Positions 1 through 7,920 of a stretch of 64,000 bases of DNA are shown here, piece after piece. Both the position numbers and the translations under genes were made by a program. This DNA is from Dyella flagellata. Its GTDB lineage: Bacteria; Pseudomonadota; Gammaproteobacteria; Xanthomonadales; Rhodanobacteraceae. The notes under the pieces are model-generated. The model saw only the letters and a program-made list of their open reading frames with translations. It had not been told where the DNA came from and did no database searches. Positions within the stretch are counted from its first letter, which is position 1, and every line of letters starts with the position of its first letter. Location: assembly GCF_030160275.1 (NCBI RefSeq), contig NZ_BSOA01000013.1, forward strand, positions 84,978 through 148,977, written 5' to 3'.

Positions 1-2
1 CT

Positions 3-371
3 CCAAACCAGATCGACACAGTGAATGCACACGGCACGTCGACGCGGCTCAACGACGTAACCGAAGCCAAGGCGCTGCATCGCGTATTTGGCGAGCACAT
101 GCAGACGGTTGACGTCTGCGCCGTCAAGTCGCTGACCGGGCACGGTTCCGCCGCTTCCGGCATCCTGGAAACGGTGATTGCCTCACTATCATTGTGCCGC
201 GGGATTATTCCACCCGTCACGACATGCACGGAACCTGACCCCGAGTGCAATGTCAGGACATCTCTTACGCCCATTCACCGACCGGTCGCGAATGTCCTCA
301 AAAACTCTTTCGGTTTTGGCGGGCAATATGCGTCCATCGTATTCCGGCGTCCAGAGAGCGCACGACCCTAG
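3..371 (+). CDS. Beta-ketoacyl-ACP synthase, C-terminal part (truncated by window edge)
   Basis: This is the last ~122 residues of a condensing enzyme of the FabF/KAS II or polyketide ketosynthase type, which makes C-C bonds on acyl carrier proteins. The reading frame is open from base 3, so the gene starts before the window. Visible active-site motifs are NAHGTST (first catalytic His), KSLTGHG (Lys and second His) and the closing loop NSFGFGGQYAS. Housekeeping FabF usually has GFGGTN at that loop, so a secondary-metabolism or specialised-lipid synthase is more likely than fabF itself. The catalytic Cys lies outside the window. The ABC exporter starts 11 bases after its stop, suggesting a shared transcript. 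Family call firm; pathway unknown. Confidence 0.85.
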   Translation, partial: PNQIDTVNAHGTSTRLNDVTEAKALHRVFGEHMQTVDVCAVKSLTGHGSAASGILETVIASLSLCRGIIPPVTTCTEPDPECNVRTSLTPIHRPVANVLKNSFGFGGQYASIVFRRPESARP

Positions 372-382
372 GATTGCATCCG

Positions 383-2281
383 ATGAACCAAGCACGCGCG
401 GCAACCGAGCAGGAAACCAAGTCGCTCTTCACCTTGGCCAGATCCAGCCTGCCCCTGGTATGGGAATTGGTTCGTCCGCGCCGCTATCGTCTGCTGCTGG
501 GCCTGGCCATGCTGCTGGTCAGTCGCGCCGCCGGCCTGGTCATACCCTATGCGCCAAAGCTGGTGATTGATACCGTCATCGGCGAGCATCAGTACTATCT
601 GCTGCGTCCGCTATTTGCGGTGCTGATTGCTGCAGTATTGCTCCAAGGAATGACGAACTACGCGCTCAACCAGCTCCTCTCGATCGAAGGGAGGCGGCTG
701 ATTACCGATATGCGCTGCCGGGTGCAGGCGCACATCAGCAAGCTACCGGTCGCGTTTTTCGACACGACCAAGACCGGCATGCTGGTATCGCGCGTAATGA
801 CCGACGTCAACGGCATCCAGAACCTGGTGGGACAAGGACTGATCGAATTGCTCGGCGGCCTCATTACCGCCGCTTTCGTACTAATCATTCTGTTCCACAT
901 AAGCTTGCCGCTGACACTGATTACGCTGGGCTTTTTGGCAGCACTTTGCGGATTCCTCGGCGTATGCTTCAAATTGATCAGACCGCTGTTTCGCGAATCA
1001 GGAAGAATCGCGTCGGAGGTAACCGGCAGACTGGTTGAGTCGTTCAGCGGAATCCGTCTCGTAAAGGGCTATCGCGCCGAGACGCGCGAACAGAGGGTAT
1101 TCGCCGCGGGAGCCAACCGACTGCAGGAAAACGCCATCAAGACGGTGACGCTCGGATCGGTCATGGGAACGGTCGCCATCATGGACGTGCGTTTCATGAG
1201 CGCCGTCGTCCTTTGCGTAGGCGCGCAGCAGGCCATTGCTCATCACATCACGGCAGGCAGCCTGTTCAGCTATCTGATGTACCTGGCCATCGTAGTGGCA
1301 CCCATCACGCAGATGGCAAGTTTCGGCACGCAATTGGCCGAAGCGTTGGCGGGCCTCGATCGCACCCGCGAGATTCTTTCCGTGCAGCCGGAAGACCAGG
1401 CCCCCGAGCGGACCGCAAGCATGGCGTCGGTGCAAGGGCATATCCAATTCAGAGACGTCACATTCGAATACGAGCAGGACAAGCCCGTTCTGCATGGCGT
1501 AACGTTCGAAGCAAAGCCAGGCACCGTGACGGCGCTGGTAGGGCCTTCAGGATCGGGAAAATCCACCATCACCGCGCTGATCTCGGCGTTCTACAAGCCT
1601 TCGCGCGGAAAGGTTCTGGTTGACGGCGTCGACCTGGACACTGTCCGCCTCAGCAGCTATCGCCCTTCGCTCGGCATCGTGCCGCAGGAGTCATTCCTGT
1701 TTGACGGAACGATTCGGGAAAATGTCGCCTTCTCAACCCGCAATCGAAGCGAAGAGGCTTTTTTGCACGCCTGCCACCTGGCCCACGTAGACGAGTTCGC
1801 CGACCACCTTGAAAATAAATATGAAACCACCATTGGCGAGCGAGGCGTGCGGCTGTCGGGTGGCCAGCGGCAACGAATCTCCATTGCACGCGCCATCTTG
1901 GCGGCACCCAAGATTCTGATCCTCGACGAAGCCACGTCCAATCTCGATTCCGAATCGGAAGCGTTCATCCAAGACAGCTTGCGCCACCTGATGAAAGACC
2001 GCACGACCTTCGTCATCGCTCACCGCCTCTCGACCGCACGCCAGGCTGACCAGATTCTGGTGGTGGAAGCAGGCCGGATTGTCGAACATGGAACGCATGC
2101 GTCGTTGTATGCGCAAAAGGGGCGCTACTTCGATTTGTATTCAAAGCAGCACGACGTAGAAGCCAACACCTTCAAAGGCATCGAGGAAGAGCAGCTGTCA
2201 ACGAGAGGTCGCAAGCGAGGGCAGCGCCTGGCCGATCAATCCAACGATGGCGACCTACGCGCGTTGGATGAGTTGCTGTAG
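383..2281 (+). CDS. MsbA-type ABC exporter (fused membrane and ATPase domains)
   Basis: A 632-residue half-transporter that would act as a homodimer in the inner membrane, exporting a lipid or natural product. The N-terminal ~330 residues form a six-helix exporter membrane domain. The ATPase has Walker A GPSGSGKST near residue 387, Q-loop VPQESF, signature LSGGQRQR near 490, Walker B ILILDEA near 511 and switch His in IAHRLS near 545. ATG 383 is chosen because the open frame upstream overlaps the ketosynthase and lacks the usual N-terminus. A charged ~50-residue tail follows the ATPase. The position right after a ketosynthase suggests it exports that pathway's product (inference). Housekeeping MsbA is less likely because no lpxK follows. 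Confidence 0.88.
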   Translation: MNQARAATEQETKSLFTLARSSLPLVWELVRPRRYRLLLGLAMLLVSRAAGLVIPYAPKLVIDTVIGEHQYYLLRPLFAVLIAAVLLQGMTNYALNQLLSIEGRRLITDMRCRVQAHISKLPVAFFDTTKTGMLVSRVMTDVNGIQNLVGQGLIELLGGLITAAFVLIILFHISLPLTLITLGFLAALCGFLGVCFKLIRPLFRESGRIASEVTGRLVESFSGIRLVKGYRAETREQRVFAAGANRLQENAIKTVTLGSVMGTVAIMDVRFMSAVVLCVGAQQAIAHHITAGSLFSYLMYLAIVVAPITQMASFGTQLAEALAGLDRTREILSVQPEDQAPERTASMASVQGHIQFRDVTFEYEQDKPVLHGVTFEAKPGTVTALVGPSGSGKSTITALISAFYKPSRGKVLVDGVDLDTVRLSSYRPSLGIVPQESFLFDGTIRENVAFSTRNRSEEAFLHACHLAHVDEFADHLENKYETTIGERGVRLSGGQRQRISIARAILAAPKILILDEATSNLDSESEAFIQDSLRHLMKDRTTFVIAHRLSTARQADQILVVEAGRIVEHGTHASLYAQKGRYFDLYSKQHDVEANTFKGIEEEQLSTRGRKRGQRLADQSNDGDLRALDELL

Positions 2282-2724
2282 CTGGATACGCCGCTCGAAG
2301 CCTATGCTAACCATGCGCATGGCCTCTGGAAATGAGGGTGGCCTGCCAAAGGCAGGCGGTTACATCAGCGGCAGCGCACAATCACGAATTTCGCGATCAC
2401 GTTGCCATCCGAGCGTACATAAAGTGCCGGCGCAAACGCGTTGTCCATGGCTGCTTATACCCATGGCGCACACCGATGAAACCATCGGAAGCAGCGGCAC
2501 AAAACTTGGGCCTGCGTGCCCTTCGTTGCCAGTCTGCACGATAGCTGATTCAAGGCGGGCAAAACGTTCCGTAAGGAAGAGGCGCCTGCGCCGGATGGGA
2601 TACTTGCCGGCAATCTTCAAATGGCGGCGCTAGCGTATCGAGATCGCGAATGCTCGCCTGCCGAACCTGAAAGCGCATGACTACTCCCGTGACAATGAAA
2701 TGACGCAGGCTCGCGCCAGCGCCT
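2282..2724. other. Gene-free interval with one hairpin
   Basis: I see no convincing gene here. Short open frames on both strands lack recognisable domains and good ribosome sites. A perfect 7-bp hairpin with an AAA loop (GCCTGCC/GGCAGGC, 2341-2357) lies 60 bases after the exporter stop. It could end that transcript, although no T-tract follows. Confidence 0.5.
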
Positions 2725-3195
2725 TCACGCGCGATGGTACGGGTGCCCGGCCAGCAAGGTGGTCGCGCGGTAAAGCTGCTCCACCAGCACCAGCCGCACC
2801 AGCATATGCGGGAGAGTGAGCGGTCCCAATGACCACTTTTGATTGGCGCGGGCCAACACTTCCGCGGCGTGGCCGTCGGGGCCGCCAATCAGAAAGGCCA
2901 GGTCGCGCCCCGCCATGCGCCAATTCGCCAGCTGCTCGGCCAGCTCCTCGCTGGACCAGGACTTGCCGCGGCCATCGAGCGCAACCACATGGATGTCGCG
3001 CGGCAACGCGGCCAGGATGGCGGCGCCTTCGTCTTGGATGGCGCGTGCATCGTCGCGGCCTTTGCCGCGTGCGCCAGGCTTCAGCTCGATCAGTTCAAGA
3101 GGCAAATCGTGGGACAGCCGTTTGCGGTATTCGGCAAACCCTTCTGCAACCCATGCGGGCATGCGTTCGCCGATGGCGATCAGGCGGGCGCGCAT
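2725..3195 (-). CDS. rlmH: 23S rRNA (pseudouridine-1915-N3)-methyltransferase RlmH
   Basis: A 156-residue SPOUT-family methyltransferase, the normal RlmH length. It methylates pseudouridine 1915 in helix 69 of 23S rRNA on assembled ribosomes, using S-adenosylmethionine. Visible hallmarks are the knot motif FLIGGPDGH and the C-terminal LPHMLVRLVLVEQLYRA stretch that forms the cofactor pocket. It is usually directly downstream of rsfS, as here, but a ~293-bp structured repeat fills the gap between the two genes. The terminal repeat of that element ends only about seven bases before the ATG, so the ribosome site is poor or supplied by the element. Identification is secure. Confidence 0.95.
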   Translation of the reverse strand: MRARLIAIGERMPAWVAEGFAEYRKRLSHDLPLELIELKPGARGKGRDDARAIQDEGAAILAALPRDIHVVALDGRGKSWSSEELAEQLANWRMAGRDLAFLIGGPDGHAAEVLARANQKWSLGPLTLPHMLVRLVLVEQLYRATTLLAGHPYHRA

Positions 3196-3202
3196 GCCGG
3201 AT

Positions 3203-3495
3203 TAAGGAGCCTCTGATCTATTCCTACGTACCCGTCACCGCACTGTATGCGCGCCTCGCTTCGCCCCGTCGGCGAAGGCATACCGGGAGTATGTCTAGAC
3301 GGCGGGGCGAAGCGAGGCGCGCATACAGTGCGGCCCCAACCCTTTGAATTTTAATGACGGGGTGACGTCCAGAAGGCCCGCAGACCGTGCTGCGCGCCTT
3401 GCCAAGACGGCCAGTCTTCCCTGCGCCGCGCAGCACGGTCTGCGGGCCTTCTGGACGTCATGCCGGGCACGTAGGAATAGATCAGAGGCTCCTTA
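3203..3495. repeat. Structured palindromic element, copy 1 (terminal repeats plus two hairpins)
   Basis: The 27-bp terminal inverted repeats are perfect (3203-3229 and 3469-3495; outer end TAAGGAGCCTCTGATCTATT). Inside are two long perfect hairpins: A with 31-bp arms (3238-3268/3303-3333) and B with 33-bp arms (3364-3396/3427-3459). They are joined by a single-copy segment (about 3334-3363) that is identical in the second copy at 55614-55906. The copies differ at many stem positions, but the changes occur on both arms, so pairing is kept. In the direction of rsfS (minus) the element starts exactly on the rsfS stop codon and reads end, hairpin B, middle, hairpin A, end. It may be a non-autonomous mobile element or a 3'-UTR RNA structure. 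Confidence 0.9.
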
Positions 3496-3882
3496 GCCCG
3501 TGGCTAGGGCAGCTTCGCCCTCGGCATCGCGGTCACCTACGGTCCACAGGCGCTCCAGGCCATAGAACTCGCGGATGCGCGGCAGCATCACGTGCACGAT
3601 GACGTCGCCCAGATCCACCAGCACCCACTCCGCTTCCTGTTCGCCTTCGACGCCCAGCGGCATCACGCCCGCCTGCTTGGCGAACCTGACCACTTCGTCG
3701 GCGATGGATTTGACGTGGCGTGCCGAGGTGCCGGAAGCAATCACGAGCAGGTCGGCGATGGAGGTTTTGCCGCGTACATCAATTTCCCGGATGTCCTTGG
3801 CCTTGAGATCCTCAAGGGCGGCAATGACGGTCTTGCGCAGGGCAGCCGTGTGAACGGCTTTGGTATGACGAATGGTGGTCAA
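3493..3882 (-). CDS. rsfS: Ribosomal silencing factor RsfS
   Basis: A 129-residue RsfS/Iojap-family protein. It binds uL14 on the 50S subunit and blocks subunit joining when nutrients run short. The core carries the family pattern [33 protein letters not shown] and a C-terminal [18 protein letters not shown]. The open frame extends far upstream without family similarity. I chose TTG 3882, which is preceded by GAGAGG nine bases away and gives the usual length. The TAA stop is the first three bases of the palindromic element. The gene is normally next to nadD, but here a stress cassette separates them. Confidence 0.92.
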   Translation of the reverse strand: MTTIRHTKAVHTAALRKTVIAALEDLKAKDIREIDVRGKTSIADLLVIASGTSARHVKSIADEVVRFAKQAGVMPLGVEGEQEAEWVLVDLGDVIVHVMLPRIREFYGLERLWTVGDRDAEGEAALATG

Positions 3883-3998
3883 GAGTTGGGGCCTCTCAAG
3901 CGTATCAGCAGCGCTGGATCGCGCGAGTGCAGTATATCCGCCTTGGCCGCATGCCACGTCAAGCACCGGCCGCCATGGCCCTTGCGGGGGGCTTCCCC

Positions 3999-4649
3999 TC
4001 AGGATTTCAGCAATAACCGCCCGCCCATCAAGGCATTGGCGCCGATCACGATGGCCACGGCCAGTGCATGCATCAGCAGATCCGAGGCGGTGGCATCGAA
4101 GTTGTGGCAGATCTCCAGCAGGCAGGCGGAGGCCGCCGCGCTGGCCATTCCCACCAGCACCGCGGTAAGGACCGGGCGCAGCGGACAGGCGCGCCGCAGC
4201 AACCAGATCATCAGGCCGGACAGGGGAATGGAAAAGCTCAAGATGAAAACCAGGCAGTCGTTGGCGCCATGCCAGCCCATCAGCGGCATGCCCGGGATGT
4301 GGGCACGCAGGCAGCCCAGGCCGCTGGAGCCAATCCACAGCAGCGCGCTAGGCAGCGGCAGCCACGCCCATGCAGCCGATCGTCCGGGGACGGCAAGCAT
4401 GAATGAGGCCAGCGCCGCGGTGATTGCGGTGACCACCGCGCCACCGGCAGCTACACCCAGATCGGGAGCCGCCCCCCAGCGATGCAGCATGGTGCTTGCG
4501 CCATAACGCATGAACATCACCACGGCGGCGGCCGCCACCACCAACAGCCAGCCGAGCGCACGCCGCCACGGCGGCGGCAGACGCCGTACCGGCGTCAGCT
4601 CCGCGCCGAGCGCGTCGATCAGGGCTTCATGGCGTGCCGAATCGGACAT
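3999..4649 (-). CDS. nrsF: NrsF-type anti-sigma factor (DUF1109)
   Basis: A 216-residue inner-membrane protein with about six hydrophobic segments after a short cytoplasmic start. It matches the DUF1109/NrsF family, which holds SigF-type ECF sigma factors at the membrane and releases them under oxidative or metal stress through cysteines. Cysteines are visible in GCLRAH, NDCLVF, RACPLRP and [11 protein letters not shown]. The gene starts five bases after the sigma gene's stop, the usual sigma/anti-sigma arrangement. A GTAACC-N16-CGAA promoter upstream of the pair suggests autoregulation. The family is inferred from topology, cysteines and position next to the sigma gene. Confidence 0.82.
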   Translation of the reverse strand: MSDSARHEALIDALGAELTPVRRLPPPWRRALGWLLVVAAAAVVMFMRYGASTMLHRWGAAPDLGVAAGGAVVTAITAALASFMLAVPGRSAAWAWLPLPSALLWIGSSGLGCLRAHIPGMPLMGWHGANDCLVFILSFSIPLSGLMIWLLRRACPLRPVLTAVLVGMASAAASACLLEICHNFDATASDLLMHALAVAIVIGANALMGGRLLLKS

Positions 4650-4654
4650 CGTCT

Positions 4655-5323
4655 TCAGGATTCTCCGTGCAGGCGATCGCGCAGGGTTTTCAGTGCGCGA
4701 TGCAAATTGACTTTCAACGCCCCGGTATTGCGCCCGGTGCTTTGCGCGGCCTCGGCCAGCGAACGCTCCTTCAGGCCCAGCTGCTCCACCGCCTCGCGCT
4801 GCCCCGGCGGCAGCGTCTCGATCGCTTTGCGCAGCAGCAGTGCATCCTGCGCACGCTCAGTGCCGGCGCTGGCGTCCTCGCGGTCGGCGTGCGTGTCGAG
4901 AGCGAATTCATCGTGCACTTCACGCTGTTCGCGCCGTCCGTGACTGCGCAACAGGTCGATGGCGCGGCGCGCGGCAATGGCCGACAGCCATGCGTCATAG
5001 GATCGCAACGGATCGTAGGTATGCCGCACGCGATGCACGGTAAACAGGGTTTCCTGCACCACGTCATCCAGCGCGTCCACGGCGACGCCCTGCCTTCTGG
5101 CCACCGCGCGGATCAAGGCCACCGAGTCGTTCAGCACGCGCGTATAGGCGCGCTGGTCGCCCGCTTGCGCGGCGGCCATCCATGCTGCCCGCTGCCGGTC
5201 AGCCTGCTCGCTGGCGCTGGGGATTTCGGTGGGCACGGCCTTGTCGCTGTCCAGCCTCCAGGATGAAGGCCGACTTAGTAGGACCCAGGGGCCGTCAAAG
5301 GTCAAGGATGAGGTGGCGGGCAT
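4655..5323 (-). CDS. ECF RNA polymerase sigma factor, SigF-like
   Basis: A 222-residue ECF sigma-70 factor. Region 2 is visible as ALDDVVQETLFTVHRVRHTY, followed by DAWLSAIAARRAIDLLR. Region 4 includes LPPGQREAVEQLGLKERSLA and an HTH ending in RALKTLRDRL. The first ~40 residues precede region 2 and are longer than usual. The promoter motif 32 bases upstream of ATG 5323 supports this start, giving a leader of about 26 bases. It would direct polymerase to stress promoters and be held inactive by the adjacent NrsF-like protein. Likely targets are its own operon and the divergent dipZ-msrB pair. ECF identity is firm; SigF subgroup is inferred from partner and promoter. Confidence 0.88.
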   Translation of the reverse strand: MPATSSLTFDGPWVLLSRPSSWRLDSDKAVPTEIPSASEQADRQRAAWMAAAQAGDQRAYTRVLNDSVALIRAVARRQGVAVDALDDVVQETLFTVHRVRHTYDPLRSYDAWLSAIAARRAIDLLRSHGRREQREVHDEFALDTHADREDASAGTERAQDALLLRKAIETLPPGQREAVEQLGLKERSLAEAAQSTGRNTGALKVNLHRALKTLRDRLHGES

Positions 5324-5354
5324 GGCCGGCTAGCCGTTGGTTTCTATCAGCTCA

Positions 5355-5380
5355 TTCGTCCACCATGCCGCTGCGGTTAC
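5355..5380 (-). promoter_or_regulatory. SigF-type ECF promoter of the sigma/anti-sigma operon
   Basis: On the minus strand GTAACC (5380-5375), exactly 16 bases, then CGAA (5358-5355). This matches the GTAACC-N16-CGAA sequence I know for Caulobacter SigF promoters. It lies 32 bases before the sigma factor ATG, a fitting transcription-start distance, and suggests autoregulation. Confidence 0.75.
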
Positions 5381-5394
5381 TCGCCGGACGATAG

Positions 5395-5419
5395 GTAACC
5401 CAAGCGCCCGGACAGCGAA
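5395..5419 (+). promoter_or_regulatory. SigF-type ECF promoter of dipZ-msrB
   Basis: GTAACC (5395-5400), 15 bases, then CGAA (5416-5419). The CGAA lies 32 bases before the dipZ ATG, the same distance as in the divergent promoter. The two motifs sit back to back in one 128-base intergenic region, so dipZ-msrB is very probably controlled by the neighbouring ECF factor. Confidence 0.72.
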
Positions 5420-5451
5420 TACCCTGGCAAGACCCAAGCTGAGAGCCGTCC

Positions 5452-7176
5452 ATGCTTCTACTGATCCTCGCTTTCTTCGGCGGCATCGTGACCATTCTCA
5501 GTCCGTGCATCCTGCCGGTGCTGCCGTTCGTTTTTGCGCGCGCCGACCGGCCGTTCGCACGCAATGGTCTGCCGATGCTGATCGCCATGGCCGTCACGTT
5601 CGCACTGGTCGCCACACTGGCGGCAGTGGGCGGTGGATGGGCCGTGCATGCCAATCAATATGGGCGCTACATCGCCATGGCCGCGTTCGCCGTGGTCGGC
5701 ATTGCATTCCTGGTGCCCCGGTTTTCCGATTGGATCAGCCATCCGTTCGTCGCCGTCGGTAACCGGCTCACTGAAAAGGCCGACGCCAAGCCGGACTCAC
5801 CATGGTCCGCCGCGGCGCTGGGCATCGCCACCGGCCTGCTATGGGCGCCATGCGCGGGGCCGATACTCGGCTTGTTGCTGACCGGCGCAGCCTTGCAGGG
5901 CGCCAGCCTGGAAACGTCTTTGCTGCTGCTTACCTACGCCTGCGGCGCTGCCCTGCCACTTGCGATCGTACTGTTGGCTGGCGGCCGCATGTTCGCGCTG
6001 ATGAAGCGCTCGCTAGGGGCCAGCGAGTGGTTGCGCCGCGGCCTGGGCGTGTTGGTCCTGGCAGGCGTGGCCGCGATCGCGTTGGGGGCGGATACTGGTT
6101 TGCTTACCCGCGTTTCATTGGCCAGCAGCAACGCCATCGAACAAAAGCTGATCGATGCTGTGCGTCCAGCCCCGGTGCAAGCCGCAACCGTGCCCAGGGC
6201 CGACGAATCTTTTCCGGTGGAAGGCGAACTGCCTTCGCTGTCCGGCGCCACCCAATGGTTCAACAGCGCACCGCTGACGCCCGCAGCGCTGCGCGGCAAA
6301 GTGGTGCTGGTCGATTTCTGGACCTATTCCTGCATCAACTGCATCCGCTCGCTGCCGTACGTGAATGCCTGGGCGCAGAAATATCGCGATTACGGGCTGG
6401 TAGTTATCGGCGTGCACGCACCGGAATTCGCCTTCGAGAAAGATCCCGCCAATGTCGCCAAGGCGATCAAGGATTTCCATATTTCGTATCCGGTGGCGAT
6501 GGACAACGACTACGCGATCTGGAAAGGCTTCAACAACGAATACTGGCCAGCGCATTACTTCATCGATGCGCATGGACAGATCCGCGCCCATCATTTCGGC
6601 GAAGGCGACTATCCCGGTAGCGAAGATGTGATCCGCCGCCTGCTGAGCGAAGCCGGACACAAGAACCTGCCGGAAGGCTACGTGCAACCGGGCGCATCCG
6701 GGGCTGAGGCGGCATTCTCGGGCGACATGCAGCGCTCGCCGGAAACCTATGTGGGCTACGCGCGCAGCCTAGGTTTTGCCAGTGGTTACATTGCGCATGA
6801 CGATGGCTTCCAGTACCAAACCCGAGGTGCGCTCGCTATCAATCAATGGAGCCTGGAAGGTACCTGGACGGTATATGCCCAGGACGCCATGCTCAACCAG
6901 CGTAACGGCAGCGTGATCTACCGTTTCCGCGGACGTGACCTGCATCTGGTGCTCGGGCCGGGCAAAAACGGCAAACCGGTCCGCTTCCGCGTCACGCTCG
7001 ATGGCAAGGCACCGGGTGATGACCATGGCGCGGATATTGATGCCGATGGCAACGGTGTCGTCGACGGGCAACGCCTATACCAATTGGTGCGCCAGGCGCA
7101 TGGTACTGGTGCGCGGACCTTCAAGATCACTTTCCTCGCTCCGGACGTTCACGTTTACGCATTCACGTTTGGCTGA
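5452..7176 (+). CDS. dipZ: DipZ-like fusion: CcdA membrane domain, thioredoxin-like domain, C-terminal beta domain
   Basis: A 574-residue inner-membrane thiol relay. Residues ~1-225 form a CcdA/DsbD-type helical domain with the reactive cysteines in TILSPCILPVLPF (C19) and LWAPCAGPILGL (C134). A TlpA-like thioredoxin domain follows at ~265-410, with CINC (C294/C297) after VDFWTYS. The last ~150 residues resemble the beta-sandwich appended to DipZ proteins. Electrons would pass from cytoplasmic thioredoxin through the membrane domain to the periplasmic CxxC. The next gene, a Tat-exported MsrB 29 bases downstream, is an obvious electron acceptor (inference). ECF-type promoter upstream. Confidence 0.9.
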   Translation: MLLLILAFFGGIVTILSPCILPVLPFVFARADRPFARNGLPMLIAMAVTFALVATLAAVGGGWAVHANQYGRYIAMAAFAVVGIAFLVPRFSDWISHPFVAVGNRLTEKADAKPDSPWSAAALGIATGLLWAPCAGPILGLLLTGAALQGASLETSLLLLTYACGAALPLAIVLLAGGRMFALMKRSLGASEWLRRGLGVLVLAGVAAIALGADTGLLTRVSLASSNAIEQKLIDAVRPAPVQAATVPRADESFPVEGELPSLSGATQWFNSAPLTPAALRGKVVLVDFWTYSCINCIRSLPYVNAWAQKYRDYGLVVIGVHAPEFAFEKDPANVAKAIKDFHISYPVAMDNDYAIWKGFNNEYWPAHYFIDAHGQIRAHHFGEGDYPGSEDVIRRLLSEAGHKNLPEGYVQPGASGAEAAFSGDMQRSPETYVGYARSLGFASGYIAHDDGFQYQTRGALAINQWSLEGTWTVYAQDAMLNQRNGSVIYRFRGRDLHLVLGPGKNGKPVRFRVTLDGKAPGDDHGADIDADGNGVVDGQRLYQLVRQAHGTGARTFKITFLAPDVHVYAFTFG

Positions 7177-7205
7177 GTGCAGCGCCATAACTACGGGAGA
7201 CTGGC

Positions 7206-7829
7206 ATGACATACGCGTTCGATGACAAGACGATGGAGCGTCGGCGATTCCTGTTCGCTCTGTTTGGCGGTGGCACAGCGGTAGCACTGGGTGGCTGGGC
7301 GGCCGTTCGGCTGATGGGCCGCAAAGGCGGCGGCGCGATGGCGGCGACTAGCGCTGCTGCCAACGCTCCATCGCAGATCGTGCAGCTGGAATGTTTCGCG
7401 GAAGAGGACGGCCGTGACCTGGGCATGTGCGACGTGCGCAAACTGGTGCTCACCGATGCGCAATGGCATCAACGCCTCTCCGACCCGGCCTTCAACGTGC
7501 TACGCCGCGCCGGTACGGAAATGGCATTCAGCGGCCCGCACGAAAAGCCAAACCATAAGGGCATGTATCGTTGCGCCGGTTGCGATACGGCACTGTTCAA
7601 CGCCAGCACGCAATTCGATTCCGGCACCGGCTGGCCAAGCTTCTGGCAGCCGATCGCCAAACGCAACGTGATCGAGAATCGTGACAACAGCTATGGCATG
7701 GAACGCATCGCGGTGAGCTGTGCGGGATGCGACGGCCATCTGGGGCATGTGTTCGATGACGGTCCGCCGCCAACGGGTTTGCGTTATTGCATGAATTCGG
7801 TGGCGATGCGATTTGTGGCCATCGCGTGA
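7206..7829 (+). CDS. msrB: Tat-exported peptide-methionine (R)-S-oxide reductase MsrB
   Basis: A 207-residue MsrB that reduces methionine-R-sulfoxide in proteins. The N-terminus has a twin-arginine signal (ERRRFLFALFGGG, residues ~11-23) and a hydrophobic stretch, so the enzyme should act in the periplasm or be anchored there. The zinc-binding CxxC pairs are in MYRCAGCD (C123) and SCAGCDGHLGH. The catalytic cysteine is in RYCMNS (C195), the usual place. GTGWPSFW is the substrate-pocket motif. It follows dipZ with a 29-base gap and probably shares its ECF promoter, giving a periplasmic methionine-repair pair. Confidence 0.93.
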   Translation: MTYAFDDKTMERRRFLFALFGGGTAVALGGWAAVRLMGRKGGGAMAATSAAANAPSQIVQLECFAEEDGRDLGMCDVRKLVLTDAQWHQRLSDPAFNVLRRAGTEMAFSGPHEKPNHKGMYRCAGCDTALFNASTQFDSGTGWPSFWQPIAKRNVIENRDNSYGMERIAVSCAGCDGHLGHVFDDGPPPTGLRYCMNSVAMRFVAIA

Positions 7830-7845
7830 GCTGACGCTGGCCATC

Positions 7846-7920
7846 GTAGGCTGGGATGACAATCCCAGCATTGCCATGCATGCATATATCGCGATGCTGG
7901 GATTGCCATCCCAGCCTAAG
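7846..7920. repeat. REP pair (BIME-like)
   Basis: Two inverted units of GTAGGCTGGGATG-CAATCCCAGC type, head to head around a short spacer. It lies between the convergent msrB and nadD genes, and the last bases overlap the nadD stop codon. It belongs to the family flanking the RAYT gene at 41790. Confidence 0.9.

Noticed and set aside
2360..2620. Minus-strand open frame of 86 residues in the gap after the ABC exporter
   Set aside because: No domain, no ribosome site, Arg/Cys-rich filler as expected in GC-rich non-coding DNA.
3224..3436. A ~70-residue reading frame inside the palindromic element (minus), with a similar one in copy 2 (55673-55906, plus)
   Set aside because: The two translations are alike only because the DNA is repeated. 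Their differences follow the hairpin arms, no ribosome site is seen, and both arms of each hairpin are read through. I treat them as spurious.
3883..4338. N-terminal extension of rsfS by 152 residues
   Set aside because: It runs antiparallel-free through nrsF in another frame, lacks similarity to RsfS, and the TTG at 3882 has a good ribosome site.
7846..7920. REP pairs considered as rho-independent terminators
   Set aside because: They lack T-tracts and recur with a GTAG foot near a RAYT, so repeats are the better call, although some may slow transcription.
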